Shown: positions 36,811-49,393, numbered from the stretch's first letter. The stretch is 64,000 nucleotides of DNA from Monocercomonoides exilis (GCA_001643675.2 LSRY02000037.1:616501-680500); one strand, 5' to 3'. The notes: generated by a model from the sequence alone, not told the origin. Made by a program: numbers and translations.

Positions 36811-37052
36811 GTCCAAATTTTTTTGTATAGTTCCTTTTGTTTTATTTGCAAATAAAATGAAAATTTCATATTTCGATCAAATTTCTGTTCCCACTTACCA
36901 ATATTCGTTGTTATGAAAACAAAATCTTTACAATGTGAAAATTAACATTCTGGTGAAAGTTGGTGAGTTGGAATAAAATTTTTATGAAAAATTTTAATTT
37001 TCATTTTGACCTGAAAATTTAACAAATGGAACTTTTAAAAAAAAATTTATAC
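36811..37052. mobile_element. MITE family C, copy 1
   Basis: A 242-bp near-palindromic element. The left end reads gtccaaatttttttgta-tagttccttttgtt; the right half is the inverted copy (aacaaatggaactttt). The internal block atttctgttcccactta is shared with copies at 41958, 58949 and 61771. No coding capacity. Confidence 0.65.
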
Positions 37053-37164
37053 AAATGTTTGAAATTTGAATAAAAAAACATCATGAAATAAATAATCATT
37101 GATAAAAAGATTATTGGAAAAAAATTTTGAATAAAAACAAAACAACTAATTTCACAAAAAGGTA

Positions 37165-37612
37165 CAGTCCAAATCTAAAATTATTGCATCGGTTTTGTGC
37201 ACGACTTTTTGTGACACTATCCGATTGTGATAATACTCAATGCTGCTTCACACAGAAAAAAATAAAAATCAATCAATCAATTAATTAATTTTGTGTCAAA
37301 TTTTTAATTTTTGAAAATTAAATTAAAACGCATTTTTCAATAGAAAAAAATTTTTAGGATTTTATTAAGTTATTAGATCTTATTTTAACATAATTTTAAA
37401 AAAATCAAAAAATTTAGATTTCTGATCAAAAAGTTGATTTTTCAATGAAAAATCCATACATCATGAAGCAAAAAGAATATATATATATTCTGCCCTGTGA
37501 TTATATGTGATGGTAAATGAATGAAAAATTGGACAAAAATGTTGGTGCAAAGAATAATGTGATAATAAATGATGTAAATTATATTCGATGTGATTATATC
37601 CGGTTAGGACTG
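37165..37612. mobile_element. MITE family A, copy 2
   Basis: A 448-bp element starting CAGTCCAAATCTAAAATTATT and ending GATTATATCCGGTTAGGACTG. It is inverted relative to the copy at 26998. The match is strongest in the terminal 40-60 bp, where the ends share the block CCGGATATAATCACATCGA. Non-coding. Confidence 0.7.
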
Positions 37613-38750
37613 CATATCATTAATTAATATTTAACATTAAACCTATGTGACCAGACAAGTCACTTGAAGCCTCGTCTGTCACAAAAAAAAAAGAAAAGAA
37701 AAGAAAAAAGAAAAAGAAAAAAGAAAAAATTTGAATAAAATGAACTTTTGCGAAAACTTCCAAAGACTTTTCAAAGCACTTCGGAATATATCTCTGTGAC
37801 ATGACAAGAGAAAATTGAAAAAATGACAAAATGATTGAAAAGATTAACACTATTTGCCTCATTTGGTTTTTACAGACGATTTCACAATTCATAATTGTTA
37901 TAATAATGAATTTAAAAACCTATATTAATAAAATTTTTTGTGTCGAAAAAATAAAAAATAAAAATAAAATGATCAAGCTCCCAACATGTATTCTTTATGA
38001 CAGGAAATGTCAGTTGAGGAATATTTATGTCACAATTTGTCATTGACCGTCACTGACAAATGAGAAAAAAAAACAGATATTTCGAATTAAATCAACAAAT
38101 TTTTTTCAAAGCTTTTGATATAGTTTTTTAAAAATGGAATCTATCATTTGTATTATTTTGTTTGAATATAATTAAATTTAATTAATAAATAAATTAATAA
38201 ATATTTATTTTTTGACAGACAAATGATTTTGTTACTTGTCATATCACAGAGGTGAAGTGATGGTTATTGAAAACAAAATTTTTCAGATTCTGTTAAATCG
38301 TATTTTCTTTTTTATTTTCTCAAAAAAGTGAGAAAAAATAAAATATTGGTGATTATATTGGAAATCATATTTAAACAGTTAAAACTTACTTCAAAAATAT
38401 CGCTTTGAATGTTGAAAAATGAACACAGAAAAGTTTTATCTTGAACAAAAACATTTTTTTGATGATCATAATTTCAAGCATCTTCAATTCAAACCATTAT
38501 CGTTTTTTTATATTTTGAATCAATTATTTCTTTCCAAAGAAATAAAACATGTGCAAAATCAACAATCCGAAATAAATTTTTATTAAAAAAATAATCACAC
38601 AAATTATGCATTTTTCATTTTGTGTTCAAATCCGATTATCTGAGTCTAAACATTTTCAGTAAAATAAATAACCATTTCACTCGTATTCTAAACTTTGTGA
38701 AACTTTTGAAAATTATAGAATGTATTTCAAATGCTTTCTTTAGATTGATT
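37613..38750. other. AT-rich DNA with a purine tract
   Basis: A run of AAAAG-type repeats lies at 37680-37735. A hydrophobic minus-strand reading at 37620-37892 depends on this tract and is not convincing. Otherwise featureless. Confidence 0.5.
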
Positions 38751-38753
38751 TAA

Positions 38754-39914
38754 TCAGCAATAAGAAGAAATTTAAATATCATTTGCATTGCAAGAGTGAA
38801 GAGGAGTGTGTGATATGCAGATATGCATTGAATCATTGTTTGAGAATGAAATTAGCAATGAATCATTTGTAAAATTTCGTTAACATGGATTTGGTTCTGG
38901 TGAATAAGCAAAAGAAAAAGATAATGTGTGAATAAAAGAGGCGGATTGAGGATTTATGCTTATGTCAAAAGCGAGAGGAACTGAAGATGAAGGAGAAAAA
39001 TGTGTAGAAAAAAAATGAGATTGAGTTTGATTTTTGAGACTCGAAAAAAAATTGAATGGAAAGAATCCACATTGTTAATCTAATGCGAAAGAAGATTTTT
39101 AAGACAGTTACGTCTCTAGTTCTTTAAACAAAACAACAAAAGATGATATTATCATATTGTGATTCAAAGAATTAAATGAAGAACCTGATGGATGTCTTAT
39201 CACAGTAGGTTAAAATGTTGTTGAAGATGTAATATCATAAGAGATAGTTGAAGAAGGAGAAGGAGAGCAAGAGGAAGAAGAAGTTTCTAATGAAAATGAC
39301 GAAGCCAAAGAAGGAGAGGAAGAAGAAGATGTGGATGCAGAAGATGATCTCAACGATGAGTTGCACGGAAATGAATAAGGCGATGAACATGAAATGAATG
39401 TTGAAGGTGTCAAACAGAATTACCTTTGACATGAAGATAATTTGCTGTTCGTTGAGTGTTTTTTAATTGGTGTTATGACTTCGATATCCGTGAAATGACC
39501 CTGAGAGCCTTTGTCTGCAACAATTGCCCATCTGTCTGTGTGAAGAGTGCAGAAATATTTCTCTTTTTCTTTGTCAGTCATCTTCAAATACTGAACATAT
39601 CTTTCTTTTCCTTCACGAAACAAAGCCACTTCATGTACACCTCCCATTACTGCATTTGACACAAATAAAGCTTTATGAGGATACCACGCTGAAACAGCAA
39701 CTTCAAATTTCATACTGTAAACTTGATGGTGTCCATCGTATAGTAGGTTTGAATCTTCAAATGGAATTGGAGGAGTGGAAACTTTGATGATTATCTCGTC
39801 AACCATAACAGAAACTCGTGGATAGACATCATTCAAAGGCAATTGATACATCAATGAATTAACAAGCATCTTTTCAAGAACAGGCAATTAAAAAGTTCGA
39901 TTGATCATGAGCAT
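38754..39914 (-). CDS. PIF/IS5-like DDE transposase with Ser-rich tail, apparently intact
   Basis: On the minus strand ATG 39914 opens 386 codons to TGA 38756-38754, with TAR codons (one near the start and six or more in the tail, for example 39425-39423) read as Gln and no TGA or frameshift. The N-terminal half resembles DDE superfamily endonucleases of the Harbinger/IS5 kind: VSVMVDEIIIKVSTPP (first Asp), LLYDGHHQVYSMKFEVAVSA, a VSNAVMGGVHEVALFR strand-turn, and RWAIVADKGSQGHF (second Asp, ADKG motif). The C-terminal half is low-complexity Ser/Thr/Phe-rich and of unknown role. A helix-turn-helix is not visible, so an upstream exon may exist. Read with only TGA as stop it is the best-preserved transposase gene in the window. 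Confidence 0.6.
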
Positions 39915-39919
39915 ATGGA

Positions 39920-40257
39920 TGAAAATTTTTGAAAAATCACCACAGATCAAAATAGGATTCCATTATAATATTATTTTTCAATATTATCTTCTGAAAAAAA
40001 GAAATAAGTTCTTTATTTGTTGAAAAAAAGTTCATTCGAATACACAATGATAATGGAAAAAGACATAAATAAATATTGAATTTTTATTGCATATTTTGAT
40101 CAAAATAAATTATGATTTTATTAATATTAACGAATGCAAGAAGATATGAATTTTGGAAGAAAACCTGTTCACAGTATTTTTTAAGAACTGAGTGCTTTAA
40201 CAAAGAATGGTAATGGAACGATGTTTCAATTGATATAAAATACTTATTATTAGGATT
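39920..40257. other. AT-rich intergenic DNA
   Basis: A short spacer between the PIF/IS5-like gene and the next relic. Nothing recognised. Confidence 0.45.
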
Positions 40258-41000
40258 TTGTGTGTTTCAGATGAATTGTTTTACACCTATAAAAAATATT
40301 TGTCTTCACTTTTGATGACAACTTCAAACAAATCAATGTATATGAAAAATTCTCTAATTTCACACAACAGAATCTCATCCTCCATCCTAAGTCTCACAGC
40401 CTCTGGACCCTTCTCCACAATCTCCCCTGCTTCACGCATTGCAATTGCTCACGCCATCACTTCATCTTCCAATTTCACTACCTCACTGCTTGACTGCAGC
40501 GAGCACTGCACCAGTCGCACTATCTCCGATTTCAGCAGTGACAGTTCAAGCAGATTTTAGATCGAAGCGGGAGCATCAACATCTTTCGCAGAAAAGATCC
40601 GCTTGCTTTTTGACTTCGTGCCCTTCAACTCTGCAAGCGACGGAAGCGGCGCCACCATCGAAACCGAAAGCAGCACAGAAAGCGCAGCATTGTTGATACA
40701 TTCAACACCACGATGCAGCATCGCACGCAGCGCCACAGCATAACCCATGAAGCATTCAAGGAGACAGAGGAGACAGAATCAGCATGTGGAATAGCTGCAG
40801 AAGTAGCTGGAACAGCATATTCCGCTTAAACACAGCAGCCTTCTCTCCAAATAATCCATTGCTGTCTTCGACAAGTTTTGTGCAGCCACAACAGACATGT
40901 TAAAGGAATCAATAACAGATTCATATAATGATGAAAATTCACCTCTCCTTCTTCCTTTCTTCAGATTTCGAGAAAGGAAGAATTCATAAATTATATACAT
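40258..41000 (-). pseudogene. Relic family copy 2 (coiled-coil type)
   Basis: A GC-richer island homologous to those at 21.4-21.8 kb and 60.2-60.6 kb. On the minus strand it shows AVALRAMLHRGVECINNA, KSKRIFSAKDVDA, KLEDEVMA, TGA (40449-40451) and AIAMREAGEIVEKGPEAV. Codon differences in the EIVEKG block are mostly synonymous against copy 1, supporting this strand. The plus strand is also open for more than 300 codons if TAR is Gln (for example HVEQLQKQLEQHIP across TAG codons), so strand choice is not certain. Function unknown; a pseudogene in either reading. Confidence 0.35.
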
Positions 41001-42533
41001 GCGATTCCATTGTAAGAAAATAATGAAAGTTAAAACAAATCAAGGGAATAGCTGTTCGATGTGTGGTAACAGTTTGCGATGCACTTTGTAGACATTATCA
41101 CTTTAATGTTGTCTCGTTTTCAAAAGCAAATAAGAACTCAATATTTTGATCATCATTTGTGTTGTTTTTTGCATGAATATTCAACAAACAATTTGCCTTT
41201 AAGTTATTATTTTTTCAAAATAATTAACTAATTGTTTAGTGCACTTTTTGTTTCATCGAAAGCGTCAAAGTTGAAAACATAAAAAACAACTATATCAAAA
41301 ACAACGATATGAAGCTAACTAATAATCAATTCATTTGCTCAATGAAGTTTTATTTATAATCATTGTTGTTATTCAAATAAAAAATAGAAAAAACTCATAG
41401 CACTGAAAAAGACTAATGGAATTACTTTAAATTTTCGTGTTTCAGTTAAACAATAAAAATAAACAATAAATTACTTTTATTATTGTGTTTATTTGTTTGT
41501 GTTAACAACGAATATCGAAAATAATAAAACGACAAACTCTTCCATAAAGAAAAAATAGAGTGCGTTTATAATTAAAGAAAAAATTACGCTTCACAAATAT
41601 AAAGAGCTGATTTATAATTGGACAGATCAGGCTAAAAAAAAGTCAAATTTGAAAAAAACTTTCTCCCACATAACATGATATAGTTTTTTTTATCTCGAAC
41701 ATAAGGCTCTTTTTTCAGATAATTGTTTTCATTGAAAGCCATTCCCAACATATAGAAATATCGTCGTGTGTTGTCAATTTTTTTGTTCCTTTCTTTGGAA
41801 TTGCGCTTATTTCCATTTGAGCCAAGTTGCCTAATTCAACAAAAAAAGTCGATTTTAAGTCGAAAATGTTCTCCATCAGGGAAATTGAATATTAAGCGAA
41901 AAAGAACTTTGTAAGTTTCATCATAACTTTCTTTTTTTGTGGAATTCATTTCCATATGTCTGAATTTTTTTGTAAAATTCTTTTTGTTTAATTTTCAAAC
42001 AAAGAAAATATTTCTTATTTCCATCAATTTATTGTTTCCACTCACGAAATCTTTTAAGAATGGAAATAATAGCATTGTCAAAATTTTGTTTTCGTGACAT
42101 CGAATATTTGGTTAGTGGGAACATGAAATTGATAAAAAATATCATTTTTATTTTATATGAAAATTTAACAAAAGGAAATTTTCAAAAACTAAAAAGAAAA
42201 GAAAAGAAAAGAAAAGAAAAAAAAGAAAAAATGAAAAGAAACAGCTATTTTGGAAAAATTTAGAAATTATTTTTTTAAAAAGAAATCCAAGTGTGATATT
42301 TGAAAAAAATAATAATGTTTTTTGATAAAGAAAATACTCATAGAATCCAGTTTAATTCGAATAATGAAACTAAATGAAAAAAATGTTCACTTGTAACTTA
42401 ACTTTGTAGATAAAATTTCCCATTTCAGTTTTAAAAGTATACAGACACCACAAGATATGAAACGAATTCATATCAAAGTTGTCATTAGAAATTGTTGGAG
42501 GCGAGTTGTGAATATTTTATGTCATTGTGAACA
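41001..42533. other. AT-rich DNA containing a MITE
   Basis: Holds MITE C copy 2 at 41958-42200. The remainder is A/T-rich with an AAAAG repeat at 42190-42240 and no supported gene. Confidence 0.5.
41958..42200. mobile_element. MITE family C, copy 2
   Basis: About 243 bp; inverted terminal halves (gtctgaatttttttgtaaaa on the left, attttcaaaaac on the right). It shares tcactcacgaaat-like and gtgggaaca blocks with the other three copies. The most diverged of the four. Confidence 0.5.
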
Positions 42534-44626
42534 TTGATGGTTTTTCAAAAAGAATATTGTCAGAAATGTCACATCTGCCAAAACAGCAAAAAAGATAATG
42601 CATGTCGAGTGATAAGAAAAAAGACTTATTCTTCAATTGTTAATCATAATTGCAGTTTACTAAATATTTCTTGTATTTTATCTTTCAAAAAGCAACTTGA
42701 TTCTCAACCAAAGCCAAAAATTGCATCAGAGAAAAAGCTGGATGGATCCGTATCAAAAAGTCAATTACAAGAGCATTTTGCATCATTTATGATTCGTTGC
42801 AATATATCTTTTTCATCATGTTCATCGAAGGAAGCAAACACTTTTTTTTCATCATTTATTCAATCAAGAAAAGAAAATCCATAAAAATCTAAGCAATCCA
42901 TTTATCCATTAATGACTTGAAGTTCAGTGTCAGAAATCTTGATGAAAGAACAAATAAGAAAAAAGGAAGAAAATATCTATTAGATCAACAATACAGGAAT
43001 TTGTCTCATGATGGATGGAGAAAATGCTGCTGTCAATCAATGCGCTGTTGTTACAGTTTCACAGTTGAATATCAATTCAATGCCATTCTTCTGGGGATTA
43101 TATGAATCCTGCGGATCAACATCAGAATACGAGAAATTGATTCATTCATTAATATTGGAATTTCATAAACATAACGCAGTGGTGAGGAGCATTTGCACAG
43201 ATGGGTGTGCGTCTCAAAAGAAAGCAATTGAACAATTATCAACAAAAAATTCCTTTCAATCAGTTGCAGTTGATTCAGTTTTATCAATAAATCCGGTATT
43301 TATATACTGTTGCAATCATCTGACGAATTTGGTAATTTATCATTCTTACAGCAAAGTTCATTTTTTTACGTGATTCAAAAAGGGAAATTCTGGAATTCGC
43401 TCAGCAATCAAATATAAAGAAAACCCAACATCTTTTCAAAAAAAGAATACCAACATTTTTTTCCACAAGATGGCAAAGTCTGTATGAATTGTGATCATTT
43501 ATTAGAAAAAATCGAGAAATAATCCAAAAAGGAAATCTAATGAATGATGGAACATTATGTGATGTCATGAAAGCAGAAGTGTTTCTTTTCCCTTTTCACC
43601 TTTTTCAATTAAAATTCGAAAGTGATAAAACAAAACTATCTTTTGTTTTTCCTTTATTGCTTGAAGCATTTGGATATTTGTTTTTTTTTTTTGACTGAAC
43701 ATCCCTTATTTTTTGTTTATGAATGGCACAATGCGATTGTCAACGTGATCGTGTATTTGTATAACTATTTATTCACTGGTAATAGAGGCATCACAATACC
43801 GTTATCATTTGCATTTACTCCAATTGGTTTTCAACTTTACAGAAGAGGAGAATTTTCTTCGCTTTATTTCAATTCACCAAAATGCTTTGCTGAAAAATGC
43901 AATTACACTTCAAAGTCAAATGATTCATATACAAAACATCATACTTTTTCACTTCTCTTTTCATCAACATCAGCTTGTCACTCGGAAGCTCAATCTTTTC
44001 ATGCTTTTTCTGAAAAAGATGACCAATTTTCTCCATTCACTTCTTCAATGATCAAAACAAAGGTTTCATTGTTGGCAAATGACATCCAAGAAGTGGCAAT
44101 GAAAAGATTGAATGAAAAACAATTTGATGGAGATGTCAACACTTTTACACATTTTGGATCATAAATGGAAAATGATAATGATGAAGAAGAAAGCCACAAA
44201 ACCTCAGATCACGATGAATTTTCTTCTATTCTTGAGCTGATAACGGAAATCGAAAAAGAAAATTTGATTATTCAAAAAGACATAGCAGGCAATGAAGAAG
44301 GATCGGATTCGCTCAGTGAAGAAGATGAATATGGATTATTTCTAGCGGAAGAAAATGATGAAGGCGATGAGTACGTTCCAAGGACATGTGAAATCTTATC
44401 ATCTGAAACTCCATTATCTTCTTCATCTTCATCTTGTTCAGCTTCAATATCTCTTTCCACACACCCATCAGCAACATCATCATTCAGTTCATTTGAAAAA
44501 AGTCATGCAGTATCTTCAGAAAGACAAGTTGAGCAAACTCTTGTTCAACGAAACAAAAAAAATGAAACTAGTGAACGTTTTGATAATGAATTTGATAATT
44601 TTGTGTTTCATTATGAAAACGAATGA
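42534..44626 (+). pseudogene. hAT-like transposase relic
   Basis: An N-terminal zinc-finger-like stretch (YCQKCHICQNSKKD) is followed by a Ser-rich linker, then LSHDGWRKC, NSMPFFWGLYES, VRSICTDGCASQKKAI and INPVFIYCCNHLTNL. These fit the hAT order of DGW, PFFW, ICTD and the C..H...NL block. A further piece, PTFFSTRWQSLYEL, ends at a TGA near 43490. The C-terminal part (43622-44626) crosses a TAA at 44162 (THFGSQMENDNDEE) and ends at TGA 44624-44626 in a long acidic Ser-rich tail. Frameshifts near 42915, 43020 and 43340 and the TGA make it non-functional. The hAT call is moderate; no dimerisation motif is seen in this copy. Confidence 0.5.
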
Positions 44627-44629
44627 GAT

Positions 44630-45323
44630 ACAAAAAAAGAATAATTGTTTTCGACTGGAAAATTTCAGACTTGTGTATAAATGAACGTATTCATTGAAAA
44701 TGAATTTTTGAAAAAGGTTGAAAATTCAATCACAAAGGACTTAGGTCTACGCCTAACTGATTCCTTCATGAAATATTCTGAGACATAGTGATAATTAGAA
44801 GGCGAGAACGCTTTTTTTTTCGAATATTTTTTCAGAAACAAACATATTCAAACCCTGAGCAAGTCTTTTAAAAAAAATTTTGAAGTTCATTACAAAGCGT
44901 TGACTTCAAATGGTGAACTTCCAATCTTGTTTTCCGGATGATGCTATTCTCTAATAGATTCTCCTTGTAACGAGGCATGTTGTGAGATAATTATCTCTCT
45001 GTTTCGTTTTATTTTCGGAGATAAAAGAAAATCGATATATCCACAAACTTTGGATGTTCAATTGAAAATGCAAGTTTAAATTTTTCGTTATCACACTATA
45101 TTTCTTCAAATCTAATTTTTATATTTGACAATTCATTTCCAAACACAAACATATAAGTTTTCATAAGAGAAAAAACTGTAGTTTTCACACTCTTATTGAA
45201 CTATCCATCAAAAATATGTTTCTTCTTTAACTTTTTATCACTTTTTGAATTTTGAAATAAAAAAATTGATAGTCTTCTATGCATTAATCATTATAAGTAT
45301 TTTGAGAGATACTATAAAACATT

Positions 45324-45382
<59 letters not shown>

Positions 45383-45590
45383 TAAGAAATTAGTTTTTAT
45401 GGGGGAATATATATATATATAAACATTTAAACTTTGAAATTTTATCACATATGATCCTTTTCATTTCGGCTTTATGAAACAAGAAGTACATCAGTCATTT
45501 TTGAAATAAAAAATTATCTGAAGTTAACACTGAAGTTTATGACGTCAATAAGATGAATTTTGTAATGAAAATGTGAAAAAAAATGGATTA
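44630..45590. other. AT-rich DNA with a 55-base T tract
   Basis: Contains a pure T run at 45325-45379 and an (AT)n run just after it. From about 45430 the sequence matches the flank of Merlin copy 1 (acatcagtcattttt), marking the 3' side of the next Merlin element. Confidence 0.6.
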
Positions 45591-47110
45591 ATAAAAGATA
45601 TTTCATTTTTAATTTTCGTTATTTCTAAATCTGACCTGTCGCTTGCTCCACTTCCATTATCAACAATATCATCTTTCTCACACCAGAAATCGTTTGATAA
45701 ATCAGCAAAGATCTCATCTTCTGTGAGATTTTGTTCAGTATAAATCTCTGAAAGGAATTCTTTTTTGAAGTTCTTGTTGATATTCATTTTCATTGTGATT
45801 AATCAATGATTTCAAATATTCAAAGAAGGTTTTTTAACATGATTCCGATTCAAATAAATCAAAAAATACTCTTTCAGATATATGTATTTCACTTCGTTTA
45901 AAAACTTCCAATGGCTCAATTGTGCCCAAGATCCTTCGATAGTGTTTGTGGATTCTCACTTTTTGTTAACAAATTCTTTTGAATGATCAACAGTGTGATG
46001 GATATAACCTAATTAAGAGAGTTTGGAATATGCTTTCCATTGATCCGAAATAACAATGGAACCTGACTTAATTATTTTTTGAATAATAGAATGAAGAACG
46101 TTTCCGGATAGCGTACCAATAAAAAACGATATGGGGCAAAATATTTTGCTTCAGGCATTTTCATTGAAATAATATGCACTTTCCAATGACTTTTTGAGAT
46201 CAAAAAACAAAATAAAAATGGGTCCATTTTTTGACATTCATGAAATGTTGGAAAGCTTAACGTTTTGATTTCAAAGATACCAGTTTACGGATATGAAAAT
46301 CTTATATTTTTTGAAATCGGAGAAAACGAAACAAAGTTATAAGAAAAACAATTTTTCTTGCATTGTGCATAAAAAGCTTGAAAGTCCATATTTTCCACCA
46401 TATGATAAAATATTTTTGATCCAATTAATTTCTTATGTTCAATTGCCGAGATAAGCTATATAAGTTTCTTATTTTTTCCTCTTCCAATTTTTTGAAATAT
46501 TAAGAAAATATGTGAATAAATCAAATCATTTTTATATTCTCTTCTCCGCTTAGCCGATTCATCAATTTCCACATCATTGAAAGGACCTCCTATCGTTCTT
46601 GTATTTTTGAACAAAAACATCGAGCAAGCTTTTCTGAATATACTGTAAAATGCACCAACAGAATGGACTTCAACACTTGATATAAATGAAGCTTGAGTGT
46701 TTCTGATATGAAAGCAAAAACAATAAGCCAATATGAAAGGAGGAAAAAATTTTCAATGGCGATCGAAAAAAAATCGTTCCAGTGCGGATTGACATTCTTT
46801 TTTTGCATGTTGAACATGAATAATAAGATTTGCATCCATGTTCAGAAACAATTGAAATGTTTATATGATTATTGTTTCAATTTTTGGTGTTTTTCAAAGA
46901 TTTCGTTTTCGAAAAAAAGCTTATCGCACTGCTATTACAATTTTTTTTCTGGAGAATTAATTGCAATTGCTTGTGAATTCCAGAAATGCAACACATTCCA
47001 GTTGTTGTGAATAATGTTTTACAAATTCTTTTTGATTATACAATAATTTATGAGAAAAACTGGATTTTCTTTATTTTTGGTAGGTGGAAATCCTTTCGTT
47101 TCATATAAAA
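45590..47110 (-). pseudogene. Merlin/IS1595-type transposase, copy 2, with nested MITE
   Basis: Homologous over its length to Merlin copy 1, in the same orientation, with long identical stretches such as 46680-46870 versus 34240-34430. Recognisable pieces: VDEIDES-like catalytic block (DVEIDESAKRRREYK), GAFYSIFRKACSMFLFKN and an acidic tail with GSGASDRSD. The shared intron has lost its GT donor (GA instead), and several frameshifts are present. A MITE B insertion at 46129-46403 splits the catalytic region. Confidence 0.7.
46129..46403. mobile_element. MITE family B, copy 2, inserted in a Merlin element
   Basis: 275 bp bounded by ATATGGGGCAAAATATTT and the inverted ATATTTTCCACCATAT. Absent at the equivalent position of Merlin copy 1 (about 33955), so it is a later insertion. 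Inverted relative to the copy at 27672. Confidence 0.75.
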
Positions 47111-47528
47111 AAACCTTCAATTAAACCTTAATATATCAAAGGTCAAAAGAAAAACTGAAAATTATCCTTTTTTATTGATTTCCTTTGAGTTACAAAATGC
47201 TTTAATTTCTCCAAATGCTTGCTTATAAAAAATTTTCAAACCGATTTTTGAACTGATATTTTTTGATTAATATGTGATTTGGAGATAATTTCGCTTTTAA
47301 ACAATTTTTAGAATAAAGTTTTTTTAATCATGAAAGCATCATTTTTTCATGTTTATAAAATTTTTGATCACATAAAAATCAAAAAAGAAATGGAAAAAGC
47401 ATTAAATAAAAACGATTTTTTGATCTATTTTGCAAATCAACAATGGAGTTCTTTTTGATGTTTCTTTATTTTGAGAAAACAGAAAATGGACATTTTAGAA
47501 AATCATCAAAAACAAGCCAAAATGCAAA

Positions 47529-48248
47529 ATGCACAGAATTGAAATAAATTTCCGGCGTTTCTATGGAAAAATGATGTGGGTTTGTGGAAAATGCTGCAAT
47601 TGGCAATCGGCACACAAGAACACATCCTTTAATCGAAGAATGACACATATAAATGTGATTATGTTAATTATTCTATTTATCTGGATTGGTGCTATTGCAA
47701 AATTTTTCTCGGAAATGTTGGGGATTCAAAGGAACTCTGTGGAATGTTTGTCATCAGTGATTATGTGTTGCGCAATGGACATTATATATCAGAATGAAAC
47801 TATTCTTGGAGGTGAAAGTATTATTGTTGATAGAGACGAATGTGTTTTAAGGAGAAGAAAATATCATAGATGAAAAAGACAGAAACAAATGTGGGTCTTT
47901 GGTGCAGCGGAGCGAAAGAAAGATAAAATGGATGAAACAAGGAATTTTTTTGTCATGATTGTGCAAGACTGTTCAGCTTCGACGTTGACTCCCATCATTT
48001 AAAAGCACATTCTACCTCATTCAACAATAATGTCATATGAATGGAAAACTTATTCATCTCTTTCTCATCTAGGAAACAATCATCTTTCAGTGTTCTATAA
48101 GAGAAAATTTGATGATGAAGAAACTCACGCATGCACAAATACAATCGAAGGATTATGGAGTCATATGAGAAGATTTTTTCCTCCTCATTTCATTCGAGAA
48201 ATATTTGTTGCAAATCAACTGATTTTTGTAATTATTAACAAGGGATAG
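47529..48248 (+). pseudogene. Merlin/IS1595-type transposase, copy 3
   Basis: Frame from 47529: VCGKCCNWQSAHKNTSFNRR (zinc-ribbon part), ILFIWIGAIAKFFSEMLG, IIVDRDECVLRRRKYHR, a TGA at 47871, then QMWVFGAAERKK, TPIIQKHILPHSTIM, YEWKTYSSLSHLG and CTNTIEGLWSHMRR. The Gln in IIQKHI is a TAA (48000-48002), while Merlin copy 1 has CAA at the same residue (LIQKII). Intron-less at the position of the 49-nt intron of copy 1. More diverged than the first two copies and in the opposite orientation, about 400 bp from copy 2. Confidence 0.7.
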
Positions 48249-48249
48249 A

Positions 48250-49140
48250 TTGCATTATTTGATTAATTTCAATATTAAAATAGTTATTATTTTAATAAAA
48301 GAAAATTGAATAAGCCCAAGAAACAAAAGAAACAAAAGAAAACAAGAAAAAGTTCAAGATAATGCTTTTTTTGAAAAGATGCATATGTTTGAAACCTTGC
48401 TGAAATAATTTATACACTATTTAACAATTTTTGAACAATAAATCCGTCAAATATCATGACTTTGATTGTTTGAACATTTGAATCTGTTTGATGTTAAAGT
48501 ATGTGCATTGTGGAGAAAATTGATACGTTCATTGTTAAAAGGTCAAATAAGGAACAATTTTGGAAAACCATGATTGTTTGCAATTGCGACTTTTCGAAAA
48601 GAACAACACTTTTTTTCATAACGTAATGATTTGTGACTTTGCACTCATTTCGAAAAATGAACATATTCTGTTTTTATTTATTTATTACAAAAATTTAATC
48701 CAAAGATCATATCTCATTAATGAAAATGTCTGAAGTTAAATATTTTTTCACACCTGAAAATCAAACAATTAGGACTTATCGAAAATTATGTGACAGAAAA
48801 AACATACACATATTTATATATTTTGTTTTGTTATTTGAGTGATAATATTGATTATCACATCTAATTTTTGTTGTGTGGATAATAGACATCAACGTTGCAT
48901 GCCTTTTGACGTGAACAGTTTTGGAGTGACATGACGTGGTAGAAAAAAATATCATTGACTCATTTTAAATGTGAATTTTGAAATACAAAATCGAAATGAA
49001 AGGAAAAATTGATTCCAATTTAATTTTTTTATTGAATGTTTTTAAGCATGAAAAAATAATTATTTTTAATCAGCTGTTGTTGTTCATTTGAATTCAATAA
49101 AATGAACAATGGGTTGTTTCGTGATCATTTTAAAAAAAGC
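48250..49140. other. AT-rich intergenic DNA
   Basis: No coding or repeated sequence recognised. Confidence 0.5.
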
Positions 49141-49152
49141 ATAAATACCACG

Positions 49153-49208
49153 GCAGAAGCTGCAATGCCTGTCACTGACTCAGTTCGAGTCAATAAGGCA
49201 TTTTTTTT
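49153..49208 (+). ncRNA. Small hairpin followed by oligo-T (weak candidate)
   Basis: Nested stems aatgcc/ggcatt (49164-49169 with 49197-49202) and tgactc/gagtca (49176-49181 with 49187-49192) are followed at once by eight T (49201-49208), the layout of a Pol III transcript end. A TTCGA box-B-like word lies in the inner stem. Too short and simple to name. Confidence 0.2.
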
Positions 49209-49393
49209 GAAAGAAAGGGCTTTTTTTATCAAAAGTTACACATTTCAAAGAGTTAATTTATAACCAAGTGATAAATTTTTAGTTTGAAATCTTAATTAAC
49301 TTTTTCTTTTTTTCGAAATGAGAATTTTCTATTTTTTTCGATCAAAAAATCGTATCTTCTCCATGAAAATTAAATTTTCTTAAAAAAACGTCT

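Noticed and set aside
43334-43353. A 20-nt GT-AG intron in the hAT relic
   Set aside because: Removing it does not place the downstream PTFFSTRW block in frame. Ordinary pseudogene frameshifts explain it.
46693-47010. Plus-strand frame starting MSVSDMKAKT at both Merlin copies 1 and 2
   Set aside because: It is the antisense shadow of the transposase; it recurs only because the two Merlin copies are nearly identical.
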